From Lucifuga dentata (Eukaryota > Chordata > Actinopteri > Ophidiiformes > Bythitidae), in contig VXCM01000472.1 of NCBI GenBank assembly GCA_014773175.1, forward strand, positions 101,561 to 165,560: a DNA stretch of 64,000 bases, in the 5' to 3' direction. The position numbers and the translations under genes were made by a program. The notes under the pieces are model-generated. The model was not told the origin of the DNA, ran no database searches, and saw nothing but the letters and a program-made list of their open reading frames with translations. Shown here one piece after another: positions 38,179 to 50,196 of the stretch (position 1 is the first letter of the stretch; each line of letters starts with the position of its first letter).

Positions 38179-41100
38179 CACTTTCCAGTGAGTAAGGTTT
38201 GAAGAAGAACCATTGAAGGCTGACTAGTTTTTAAGAAAACACACTGGACAACCAGTTGCACCATTGATGACATTCCCTTACAATTCAGTTGAATTTATTG
38301 TCATCATACCATAAGATGAATAACAAATCATCTAACGTTCAGCATATTAATCTGAAGACATGTTAGGTAACCTTGATATGTTACAACCTTCTCACAGCAT
38401 CCATTTGCTTTGTCATGGGTAATGAAAGGTATGCTTTACTTAAGATTAACCACACGGAACCCTCTCTGGTTCTAGATCAGTCAATAGATCAATATGTTGC
38501 CTAGTTAGCTCAGAACTTGTGTGCATCATTGTTCACACCACAAAAGAGCCATTCTAGAGTTTGTTTGGAAATGAACTCAGACAANAAAAAAAAAAAAAAA
38601 AATGTACCAAGGGGAAAAACTAACCTGAGTCCAACTGAACCAGACCAAACCACATACGTAGGTGTGAAAACCCCCTAACCTGCCAAAGTTCAGTTTTGAC
38701 AAACAGCCAATGCTGGGATTAATATTACTTAAGAGAAGTCAGTTGTGTTTAAATCATCCCATTTTTCTCAGTTTTCCAATTTAGGACGTTTAAGATTTCA
38801 TCTTGACTAGTAATTTGAGTGTAGATGTATGTGTAATGTAACTGTAGGTGTGTGTCTCACCATGGGGGATGGTGACCTGGAAAGGCTTGGTGGTGTTTCT
38901 GAGGTTCCACAGGGTCAGGCTGCCGTCTGAGTGGCTGCACATGAACTGCTTCCCCTCATGATGCCAGCTGACTGAATGGATGGCCTGGATCAATGACACA
39001 GGTGGAGATGATATTTTATCACACTGTAACACATTACATATCAGTAATTCACAAAAAATGGCAGCACTCCAGGTCAAGGGACAACTTACAACCTGGTTAC
39101 AACATACAGAGATTTTGGTATTTTACAGTGGAACGTGGACTGATCAGAAAAATGCCACACTGATATGCTGAATTGTGCTGAAAAGTGATTTTGGAATAAC
39201 TTGGTAGATATAAGCATAATCTAAACAGCAGGAAACACTGCAAATGGGTTTTGGAAGAGCAAATAATTACAAGCCATTAAAAGACTCCCTGCTTTAGTCT
39301 CATCACGGTGTCAAAGAAATGAAATCATTATAAAACTGCTTATTTCTAATATTTTATTGGAAATTAATTTTAATAATTTTAGCACGTGTTGTGTTGTCAT
39401 TTTAACTGATCATTACAGCAAATACAACAATCTAATTAGTACAAATTTCACTGAAAGCTGAAACTTCTCAGAGTTGAATCATCAATGCAAAAGTATTTTC
39501 TCCACCTCTTGTTTTATTTTTTTATTTGACTCTTGATTTATTAGTATTTCATGAAAAACATATGCTTTGTTTATCTGCCATGTGCATGTGAAAAATCATG
39601 AAAACCTTTTGTTTGAGGTATACACCAGGTGTTTCTGCACTAATCAGACCAAAAAACAGTAATAAGAGTGAAAGAGTAAGAACCAAGTGTTTCAGGATTC
39701 AGAAACAGCTTATTAAAGTCTTTTCACCTGTCAAAAGTAACAGGTGTTACAAAGGTTTCATCCTGCAGCTCTATGTGGCATCAGGGTGAAAGACAATTTA
39801 AAGTTGTTGATTTATATTTGGGCTGTGACATATATCATTCAAGATAATGTCAGTATAATTTTTAAATGATTAGATATTTGTCATATTATTTATGATATTG
39901 ATGATATTGTGTCATGATGGCGTTTCTATGCATTACCATAACATGCTACCAAGGGGTGGGGTTTAAAAATCTATTTTTTGATTAAATGCGATTCAAATTT
40001 AAATGATATTGATTCATAAAATTAAAAAAAATCTATCTTTTAAATAGTCTAAGTTTAATTGAACACTAGTAGCGTAGGTTCTGTGTGAATTACTAAAAGA
40101 AAAATGATGTATTTCACCATTAAAGGACCAACCAGCCATTTTGCATGTTTGAGCCTAATATATTCAATTTTCATACGCATAATGTTACTGACAAGCATTT
40201 CCCAAGGCATACTACTGGAACAGTGAATTAATTTTTTTTTTCTTACCTTCCAGACTGCCATTGGTTTCAGTTCATTCTGGTACGCTATTAAAATCAACTT
40301 GTTGATACTTGAAATGTTCTTGGGATAGGTAATCCATCATCGCAAACCAGACATATATTCAGGGTTTCTTTTCAAAGTTAAGTAATTTTAGCGTTTAAGC
40401 GCAATAAAAATGGAGTGATCTTAAAATGCTTCCTGTTGTCAGTTCTTCATTACAGCACTTGAATGCACCACTAGCAAGCATTTTCAGATCACTTCATGCT
40501 TTTTTTATCGTGCTTAAACACTAATATTACGGAATTCTGAAAAAACCTGAATATACGTCTTGTTTGCGATGATGGATTACCTATCCCAAGAACGTTTCAA
40601 GTAACAACAAGCTGATTTTAATAGCATACCAGAATGAACTGAAACCAGTGGCGGTCTGGAAGGTAGAAATTTTTTTTTAAATTCACTGTTCCAGTAGTAT
40701 GCTCTGGGAAATGATTGTCAGTAACGTTATGTGTATGAAAATTGAATATATTAGGCTCAAAACATGCAAAATAGCCAGTATGGTCCTTTAACATTTGTTG
40801 GATCTTTTCGTCTGATATAACTGCTTTTGTTTTGGCCTTCACTGTCTCTTGCTGGATGCTCATGCAGAGGTGCCAGACAAAGATGTCGTGTTCTGCTGGA
40901 GGAGGTCCACATCAGCACACATTAAATAATAGGAGCACAATGTGACTCTTCACAGGTGATGAGACAGGAGATGAGAGGGGGCAGAGGATGCAGGAGATCA
41001 ATGCCAGAAGCTGAAAATGCTTTTTCAAAGAGCAAATTGGGTTTGAAGCCACAGAGGATATTAGATGTGTGCGTGCGTGTGTGTGTGTGTATGTGATGGA

Positions 41101-42281
41101 GGTTATAAAGCACATTTGTTAAGTGAATTTAGAATCTTTAAAGTATATGAGTGTCATTTGTTTGACTGAATGCAGTTTAAATCAAAAACTAACAATGTTT
41201 TTATTTTAATATTCAGACTCAGATGAGACTATGCAACACTTGTGCAGTTATGTTACTTATTACAGCTGTTGAAGTTGTAAAATTTTGAAAATTTAATTTT
41301 TTAAAGTATCCTTGGGGAGAGTTAAACACCCTTTCAGTATTTCCACTTTAACATTGTAGGAGGTTGTCAATGCAGTTTTACTTTACTTCTGTCATGTGTT
41401 CGCCTCTGTGTCATCATTCATTCAAATTATAATATTTCTGTATTGCTTTGTCAATTTATAATTGATATACTATTTTCAGATATATTCAGATTAGTCTAGT
41501 ATAGTCTGGATTAGAATGTAATCAATCTAATCTAATCTGTACTACAAAATCCAAGCATTTTAGAAGCAAAATGACATGTAATTTTCTTCATTTACACCTG
41601 ATGTTAGAATACACTGTGAAACTCACCTCATCGTAGTAAATTCTGAAGTCGGCCTTCTTTACACGGAGGTCCCACTGTACAATAGTCCCACTCTCAAACC
41701 CAATAAGCAGCTGCAGAAGAGGGAGTGACAAAGAGCGTGAACATAAAGAAATGATGAAAGAAGATGTTTTCAATAGCCTGAAATAAGATGGTGAGCACTC
41801 CAAGTACATTTCAAATCATTTTACGTTTTTTGAAAGTGCTTTCCCTGGTCATGAAGTTATTTTTTGGCACCAAACAGGTAACTCGTTGTTCCCTAACCCT
41901 CTTTTGCCCCAGTTGTTCCCTCAATCAAGCCTTTTGTTCCCTCTCCAAATGGCTGGTCCTGAATACAAAGTTTCATGGCTTCCTGACTTCTGTGAAAAGA
42001 GGGGATTGGAAGGGATGATTTCTTTTGTGAGAGTACTACTGAGCATGTAGGCAATATGATGCTTCACCTGACTATTTGGAACTTCTTTCTGTCTATGATT
42101 TTACTTTCATGAATGAGAGGAATGGCTGATGAGTGATCAATGTGAGAAATTGGTATTCATAAACAACTGATGGAGAAGAAGGTTGGAGAGGCAGAGTTTG
42201 TCTTTAGGCAGACCTGGTTTATTGATGAATCAGTACTGAGGTGAGTACAGCCACAGCATGCCATGCGAATGAGTCTTGAAG

Positions 42282-42322
<41 letters not shown>

Positions 42323-45300
42323 CGTGCGCGCATGTGAGGCATACATGAATGCAGGATGGATACTGTGAGTATGTCAGCATAAGATATGATGGCAAAAATT
42401 TGGAGAAATGATAGAAACAAGGTTGTGGAAGCAAACTTGTTCTAATTTAAAGGACCATACCAACCATTTTGCATGTTTGAGCCTAATATATTCAATTTTC
42501 ATACACATAAGNTTTAAAGGACCATACCAACCATTTTGCATGTTTGAGCCTAATATATTCAATTTTCATACACATAAGCTACTGACAATCATTTACCAAA
42601 GCATACTACTGGAACAGTGACTAAATAGTGTTTAAGCACTATAAAAAGTGTAGAGTGATCTGAAAATGGTTCCTAGTGGTGCATCCAAATGTTGTAGTGA
42701 AAAACTGACAACAGGAAGCGTTTTCAGATCACTCCAGGCTTTTAATTGCACTGAAAGGCTAAAATTATGTAACTTTGAAAAAAAAAACCCCTGAATATAC
42801 ATCTTGTTCATGATGATGGATTACCTATCGCAAGAATGTTTCATGTATCAACAAGTTGATTTTAATAGCGTACTAGAATGAACTGAAACCACTGATGGTC
42901 TGGAAGGTAGGAAATACATTTTTTAATTCACCGTTCCAGCAGTATGCTTTGGGAAGTGATTGTCAGTAACAATATATATGTATGAAATTTGCCTAATGGT
43001 TCAAACATGCAAAATGGCTGGTATGGTCCTTTAAGGTGGAATGTACAGAGTGGGTAAAAGGTTACAAAAGGGTACAAAGCAATAATTTTCCATTTCATTA
43101 AGTGCTCTTTTAGCATTATTTAGTTTTAGTTGTGGCAGCACATTGCCTTCTGGTATATAGTATCAGATCATGATCATATGCTCTACAGGGGGAACCTGCT
43201 GGGGGACCTGATGTTATTCTTTAGTTATTATGTTCACAAGAATGTGTCTACAGTCAGACACATACAGCCTTAACAACACCATACCCAGACCAAACTTGGG
43301 CTTTCTGTGCAGAGGTGGTCAAATATTTGCTTAAATATTATAAATCAAAACAGTCATAACTGCCTACTGAAGGCAACATAGAGGTTGTTTTTCCTTATAG
43401 TTGTATAAAAATACTGATTGTTTAGGGTTGCATAATGTAAAAGACATTTATAATTATATTTACATGCATTTAAGAATATACACACACAAGCACGCATGCA
43501 TAAACATAACACAGACAAATGTAACAAACACTGCCACAAAGAAACACACGATCCACATGTTTTCTCACATAATGAAACCGTCGATTTGGTACAAACATGC
43601 ACTCATAACACACACACACCTCCCAAATGTACATAAAAAAAATAAGAAACCCACACTCACACAAACCACACTGACACAGCCAAACAAATCCATAGACACC
43701 GTGAAGAGTAAGATGAGAGGATAGGGCAGAGCGAAAACAATGGAACAGACAGATCAGAGGAGATGGAGAGGGATGCTGGAGGAGGATTTAAGGCAGCATT
43801 GCTTTAAACAGTGAGGGAGAGACAGTGCTCCTGCAGAGAGGAAAAGCTGCGTGGAATCTCAAATCTTAAGATGGGAAGAGATAGCTGCTGAGTTGGAAAA
43901 CAGCTTGTCTCCACAAACTGTATGCATGGAACAAACATCAGGTGGAAAAAGACATGATCAAACACTCATATGAACAAACATAAATGTGAAAAGCTATGTG
44001 GCATGTAGCTTCATAGCTGCTTGACCAAAGAACTGTTAGTCCAACACTAAGATAATTAACTTAGGATGGATTTTTTTTTTTTTTTTTTTNTTTTTTTTTT
44101 TTTTTTTATAGTGCAGTTATACCGAGCATAAGTTTCATCAAATAGTGCAATTTCTTACTGTGACCCATGAATCTCAATCATTACATTCATCAATAATATT
44201 ATCATTTTACTGCCATCAAAACTGTCATGATTGTGTGGCATTACAATAGGTTTCATTATTGTAGAAATATGTTTTATAGTTTGGAAAGTAGAGGGGCTGT
44301 TATTGCTGTTAGTTAAAGCATTGCTGCTGGAGATCACGTTTCAATGTTCAGCAAAGCCAAAATCTCCTGAAAGCTTTGCTTAATGGACTAAACCTGTTCT
44401 TTGTTGCCTTTCATCCTCCAGTAATGTTCACAAACTGCTTAATCATCATCAGGAAAATTCATAAAGGTTGTCCTTGGAATCCACTATTTGGTGAACAGAA
44501 CAGAAAAAGCCAAAGAGCATGTTCATCTTGTACAATTGTGACTGGATTTTATTGAATCCCGCACGGCTCTCTGCAGGGCTGGTATCTCATGTCTAAACAA
44601 ATCCTGTGCTGCTGGTCGGACAACTGTTTCTCAGTCTTACAATTCATGTGTTTCTTTTCATTGTCATTGTGAAAATAAGCATTCATTGTTGGCCTTGTAT
44701 TTTCACCTGTAAGGCATTGCCCAAGTGACTGTGATCAGTGATCTGTGGAGTGTGAATAAAGCCTGAGCCATACTTACTGTACAGTATCCCAATAATCCCA
44801 AATTCACAGGGATCTGTTCTCTAGGTTTTCTACTTTTGGTTTTAATTGGGAGTTCTCTGTCATATAACAACAGTACAGTGAGCTATAATAGCAGCTCCAT
44901 CTCCTTCACAGTTTAGTGTGGTCATCCTCAAAATCCGGACTCCGGTCCAGATCCAGACCAAACCAGAACTGTCTCCGGACTCTGAGCCAATTATACTTTT
45001 CATATGTATTTGTATTATCTGCGGGACATTGCTCTGACGCAACGAGTCAAAATTATCCACTTTCTCCGTTGTGAAGTGAAACTGAATGGTCCGCCTGAAG
45101 GTTGACAGAGCAGCTAGTTTCGCCAGCGACCCCCCCCCCANCCCCCCCCCCAACATCAGTAAAAAATTAGGATTCCTTAAGAAACGGACCTTTGTCTTAT
45201 TGAAAGTTTTCTTTGCGGACCTTTAAGATGCTACCATAGCTAGAAGTGTTTGGCGTAGCAAAGGCATTGATACAGTGAGTTCCTTCAACAGGGCAAAAGG

Positions 45301-45460
45301 ATGCCTACTGAATCCTGTTCTGTACTAAGTGCAATCTGGTCATCAATTTTCTACGAATAAGAACAAGATACTCGTTTAATATCTTAGGTTGTTGACACTG
45401 CTGGTCATAACTAGGAACATATGACCCTTTCTCACTACTGTCTGCTGGTGCATATACATT

Positions 45461-45508
<48 letters not shown>

Positions 45509-45781
45509 TGTTTTTAAAATGTTGCATGCAGCAACCCGAAGCCATTTCTCGCAGCGTGCAATGGTCGTATATGACAATTCATGTCTTGCTATTATGTCTT
45601 CACAGCTTGTCAAATCTGCTTTCACCCAGTGGCAGTGACATCCATTGGGGAAATCAATATATGATGACCTTTCTTTCACCGTGACCTCCTCTTACAGTTT
45701 CCATGCTGACTTCACTGCAGCTTGACCCTGAAAAACCAGACACACTTCTTCTTGAGAGATATTACCTGCAGCCTCCCCCCA

Positions 45782-45825
<44 letters not shown>

Positions 45826-48800
45826 CATGTGTGTGAAAAGCAGAATGGCAGGGAGCAACAATAAGAGAAAGAAATGCATAGAGTACAAGTGTGAAGACGT
45901 AAGCCAGGCAAAGGATAAGAGAGAGGGACAGAGATCAGATGAGTTAGCCTCTAGTGTGTCAGGAAGGAGAGGTGAAGGAGACGAAATGTTTGTAACGGAC
46001 GGAGTAGGGATAGACAGAAGGAAAAAGGGAGAAGAAACCTGTGACAGAAAAAGCCAGAAAGAGGGATTTAGCTAGAGGTAAAGAAGAGGAAAAAATGGAG
46101 ATACTGAGCCTCTATGTTGCAGATTGAGGAAGAAAGTGCTCATGCCGTAGTGGTGCAGTACAAAGTTTGGTTAAAAGAGAACCAGGAGGAGGTGTTGTTG
46201 GTCTTTCTTTCATCTGTCTACTCACCTTGCCTTCATCTTTTGGGCTGTCGCTCAAATGAACCACCGGTCCTGGATGAGTTTTAGTCGATCTGTGGCAGGG
46301 AAAAGAAAAGATAAGTGAGATGAGAAATATGGAAACTTTCATGCAGCGCAACAATACTGCAAGAAGATTCTTATGACTTGTTAAGACAAGACGTGGAAGG
46401 ACTATAGAGCAAGATTTACCTGGTAAAGGTGTACCTGGCTGTTCAGACAACAATCTTACTTCAGCACAGAACTACACACCCTGAGGGTAACATGCATTAT
46501 GGAGAGGAGACATACCCTGCAGACTAGTGAGCAACAACATTCAAACCTTACCTGCAGTGTTTTTTTTTTTTTTTTNTTTTTTTTTTTTTTTGATTAGTAA
46601 TCCAGTAATGCAAATATGATTCTGCAGCTAAACTACAGTTTTCATTTAATATATCAAATACAATATACAGTATTTAAATAACTTTAAAAAAAAGCAAAGT
46701 ATACACATATAAACACATAAGACCATCAGCCTACAATAAATGTAGTTCAATGCTAAAGGCTTTATTTTTGTTTGTGTCCTCAAGGTTTCTCTGCTGTATG
46801 TATTCTTTGTGTTCCACTCTTTGCCTCGCATCACATACCGGAGACAAACATGTTTAAAGCAAAGTCATCATGTATTATCATCTCTTTTCCCCTTTTTCTA
46901 TATAAACCCTGTACTCTTCTTTTCTTTGAAGAAAGCTCAAATACACAGTCAGTACATTTACATGCATGTTAAAACTTCAATTATACTCAGATTAAAGCAA
47001 AAAAAAAAATTGATTCTTTTTTCAAATGTCATACAAGCACCATAAATAATAGCCATAAAATAAATAAAAATAAATCATTGTAACCTTACTCCAAATATAT
47101 GCGATTGTGAATCAGTTTATTCAGGCATGTAAACCTTATAATAAACCACCTCCGCAGGCATTTCCTTACCTGGCACACTCTCTTCATTGGCCAATTAAGC
47201 AGCATATCTTGTATATCCAGGGACCCACAGAAGAATGCTAATTCTGTCCATGTACTGTATATGGTTTACTCACATTTTTACCTTAATCCTTATAATGTGC
47301 AAGTAAATGTACTGAGTATGTATTTCTTTAATCTGGCCAGATTTACTCAAAAAAGGATGTTATCCAACTCCAAAACTATTTTTATTTAACAATTTGGTTA
47401 AAGCTAATATCATGGGTAAGTGCAAGTTTCTCTTATCAACAACGACTCAACAAGAATTCATGAAGTCACTCCTGAACCCCTCTATTATTTCATTCTCCTA
47501 ATCTTAAAATCCTAATCTTCTCACTCCTCTTACTCCAAATTTAAACATTTCTATCATGTCCAAGTCATGTCATGTCCTGCTTCATTCTCAGCTTCTGAGT
47601 CATGCTGCATCACCAGGACAAGAGGGAAATCTAACTGCAGCTACTGGACTGTAGTTTTTTTTTTTTTTTTTTTTNTTTTTTTTTTTTTTTTTTCATTTCA
47701 CTTGGGACTGCACTGGAACACAAAAACAAACCCAAACATGTGCCAAGATAAGGAAGACAAAGGAGCTATTGAAATATAGAGCAACTTCAACCACCGATAT
47801 TCTTCAAATCAACAGAACACACAGCACAAATTCTGTCAGTGTTTGGATTAAGTCACACAGATGGGAAGGCGATGAAACTATCCCTTCATCCAAAAAGACA
47901 TGATACTGTATGCTTTGTCCACGGATTTAAGAGCCCAAAACAATGGCTCTTCAAACCTGCAGCACAGTCCGTTTTCTCTGGTACGAGTCAGTGAATTATT
48001 TTTGTTGCATTGGTTTGTTTGGTTTCACAGAAAAAATTAAAGTAAGTGAAAATATATCAACAAAAACCATGTGAGAATGGAGGAATTCGTATATGTTCCA
48101 AGTCATCGTCATCATTTGGGGCCATACTATACCAAACAAAACTACAGAGAATTAAATTTCAAGACAGCATCTGGAAAAATACACTTTGTGAAGAAGCCAT
48201 GCTGCCTTCACAGAATGATACAACATGCTAATGTTCAACATGCTAATCTGAAGTCACATTGGGTTTATAAGCCTTTTCACAGCCATCCGTTTTATTTGCT
48301 GTGGCGAAACAAAGGTGTAGTTTACTTAGCGTTAAGCATGCACATTTAGGCTGGATTTGCACTACAAGTCTTGATACTCAATTCTGATATTTTGCCTATA
48401 TCCGATTTTTTGTTCCGCGTATTTACATTTTCTTTTTTAAGTGGCTCAAATCTGATACCTGTATTTACACGGCTTTGAGCTGCAGCAGCCTTGATGCGGT
48501 TGCGCACGCGCACCTTTCTGAGATGGATGAAAAAAAACAAAAAACCACTTCAATGGATGAGAGAATTATTTAAAAAATATTGTAATACTGAGATAATACT
48601 CTTCGAACACTTACTCTTTGGGTCATGTGTCAAAGTCCGGCACAGGAATGATTCCTCCATTTGTAATTTATTTTCTTAACCCGCCATTTCCACTTCACAA
48701 CCTCACATCCAACCTCGACCATTACTCTCCTCTCTAGTACCTTCTCTGTCCCTCTCCAAAAATCAATCCGCCATACCCATCACTCCAAATCAACAGTCCT

Positions 48801-50147
48801 CATGGGCAAATACCTAGTCCCTTCATAAATGCAAAAGAAATATTACAATGGCATACACTCCTAAATAGAAAAATAAAGATTTAGGAAAATAAATCTCATC
48901 TTACAATATGATCAGAGGGTTAGACACTTTCAAATGCAGAGAGAAACATCTGATATGTTGTGTGAGCATTTATCTCTCCTATCAGGACATGTATTTTCGT
49001 CGGGCGATCACGGAGGAAAAGGAGGACTTTTGCTGCTGTAAAGGCAGCCTGTTATCACAATCACACACTAACATGCCTATTTGGCATAAGCACCACATCA
49101 GCATGTCTGATATATGTAGTATGTCCTCCATTTCTGTTTACAGAAAGCGGTCATCATATTGATCGCTTACATTGTCCATATGTGGATAAGGTAGAACATG
49201 ATGTAGGAGTCGGAAGGGGAAGGAAATTCTGATCTGTGTATTTAGACAGCAGGTACATTGGCAGATATCTGATACATATCTGATATATTTCCACATATGC
49301 AAGTGGGCCAAATTGGATCTGAGAATATCTGATTCAATGTGGCTTTTTACCATTTACATCTTCAGGAAGCATATCCGATCTGTGTCATGTGAGCAAAAAA
49401 AATCAGAATCAGGTCACGTGTGTGGTAGTGTAAATCCAGCCTTAGTCCTCTGTGGTTCTAGATCCATTAATAGATTGATGGATCATCTTGTAGTTGATTT
49501 AGAAAAATGTTCACACCACAAATAAACTGCTGCTCAAGAGTTTTACACCAAAACCAGTTTCTCAGTTGTTTTGGTCCACACCCAAGAGTTATTGCTGTGT
49601 TCAGACCTGCTCAAATAAATCCTACAGTTAAATGTACCAGAGTCCCTTCAAGCCAAACTAAACCACGTAGTGTGAAATTTAATTATGTACCTGCCAATCG
49701 GCACATCGAGGGCCAAACTTCCCAGGCACAATCAGATTTGTCAGCAAATGAAAGTAGCCAAAACATGAGCTCATCTGAAAAATTCAGGTAAAGTGTGGCT
49801 GCTGCATATTGTGTTCAGAATGGGCCCATTTATTTTTGCCTGCTGCTGAAAGGTGATAAATTCCTGTTCAGACATTAAAGAAATAAACCAAACAAAGTCC
49901 CAAATGCACCACAAACAAGTCCAATCACCAAAGTGCCACAATAAATGAATGCCAAGAGCTAATCTATCCATGCCAGCCTTCCAGAACAAATGTACATGCA
50001 ACACACACACACACACACACACACTAAAATACACTGTCTGATGTAGCATGCATAGGTAATTTCGACATCTGACCTTTTCTTGTCCACCAGCAAACCCAAT
50101 ATTTAATATTGTAATGTGACAGTCGTTCCAATGACAATGCTCCACAC

Positions 50148-50196
<49 letters not shown>

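Larger units (their letters stand above)
37711..38860 (-). other. Intron between exons 5 and 6
   Basis: 1.15 kb. It holds an AAT array duplicated around N 38121 and the copy of an interspersed repeat at about 38195-38695 (partner near 48.2-49.7 kb), with another N at 38585. Confidence 0.75.
41711..46225 (-). other. Intron between exons 3 and 4
   Basis: 4.5 kb with a GT array (42282-42319), TTAA MITE copy 2, a T-run with N at 44090, a possible diverged element near 44871-45260 with a C-run and N at 45141, and two CT arrays. No exon. Confidence 0.7.

Noticed and set aside
37910..38273. Poly-isoleucine, poly-tyrosine and poly-leucine frames
   Set aside because: Readings of the AAT microsatellite, doubled by the artefact at N 38121.
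45722..46075. 117-residue plus-strand frame with basic C-terminal half
   Set aside because: Starts in a CT microsatellite; the remainder is purine-rich low complexity antisense to an intron, with no recognised domain.
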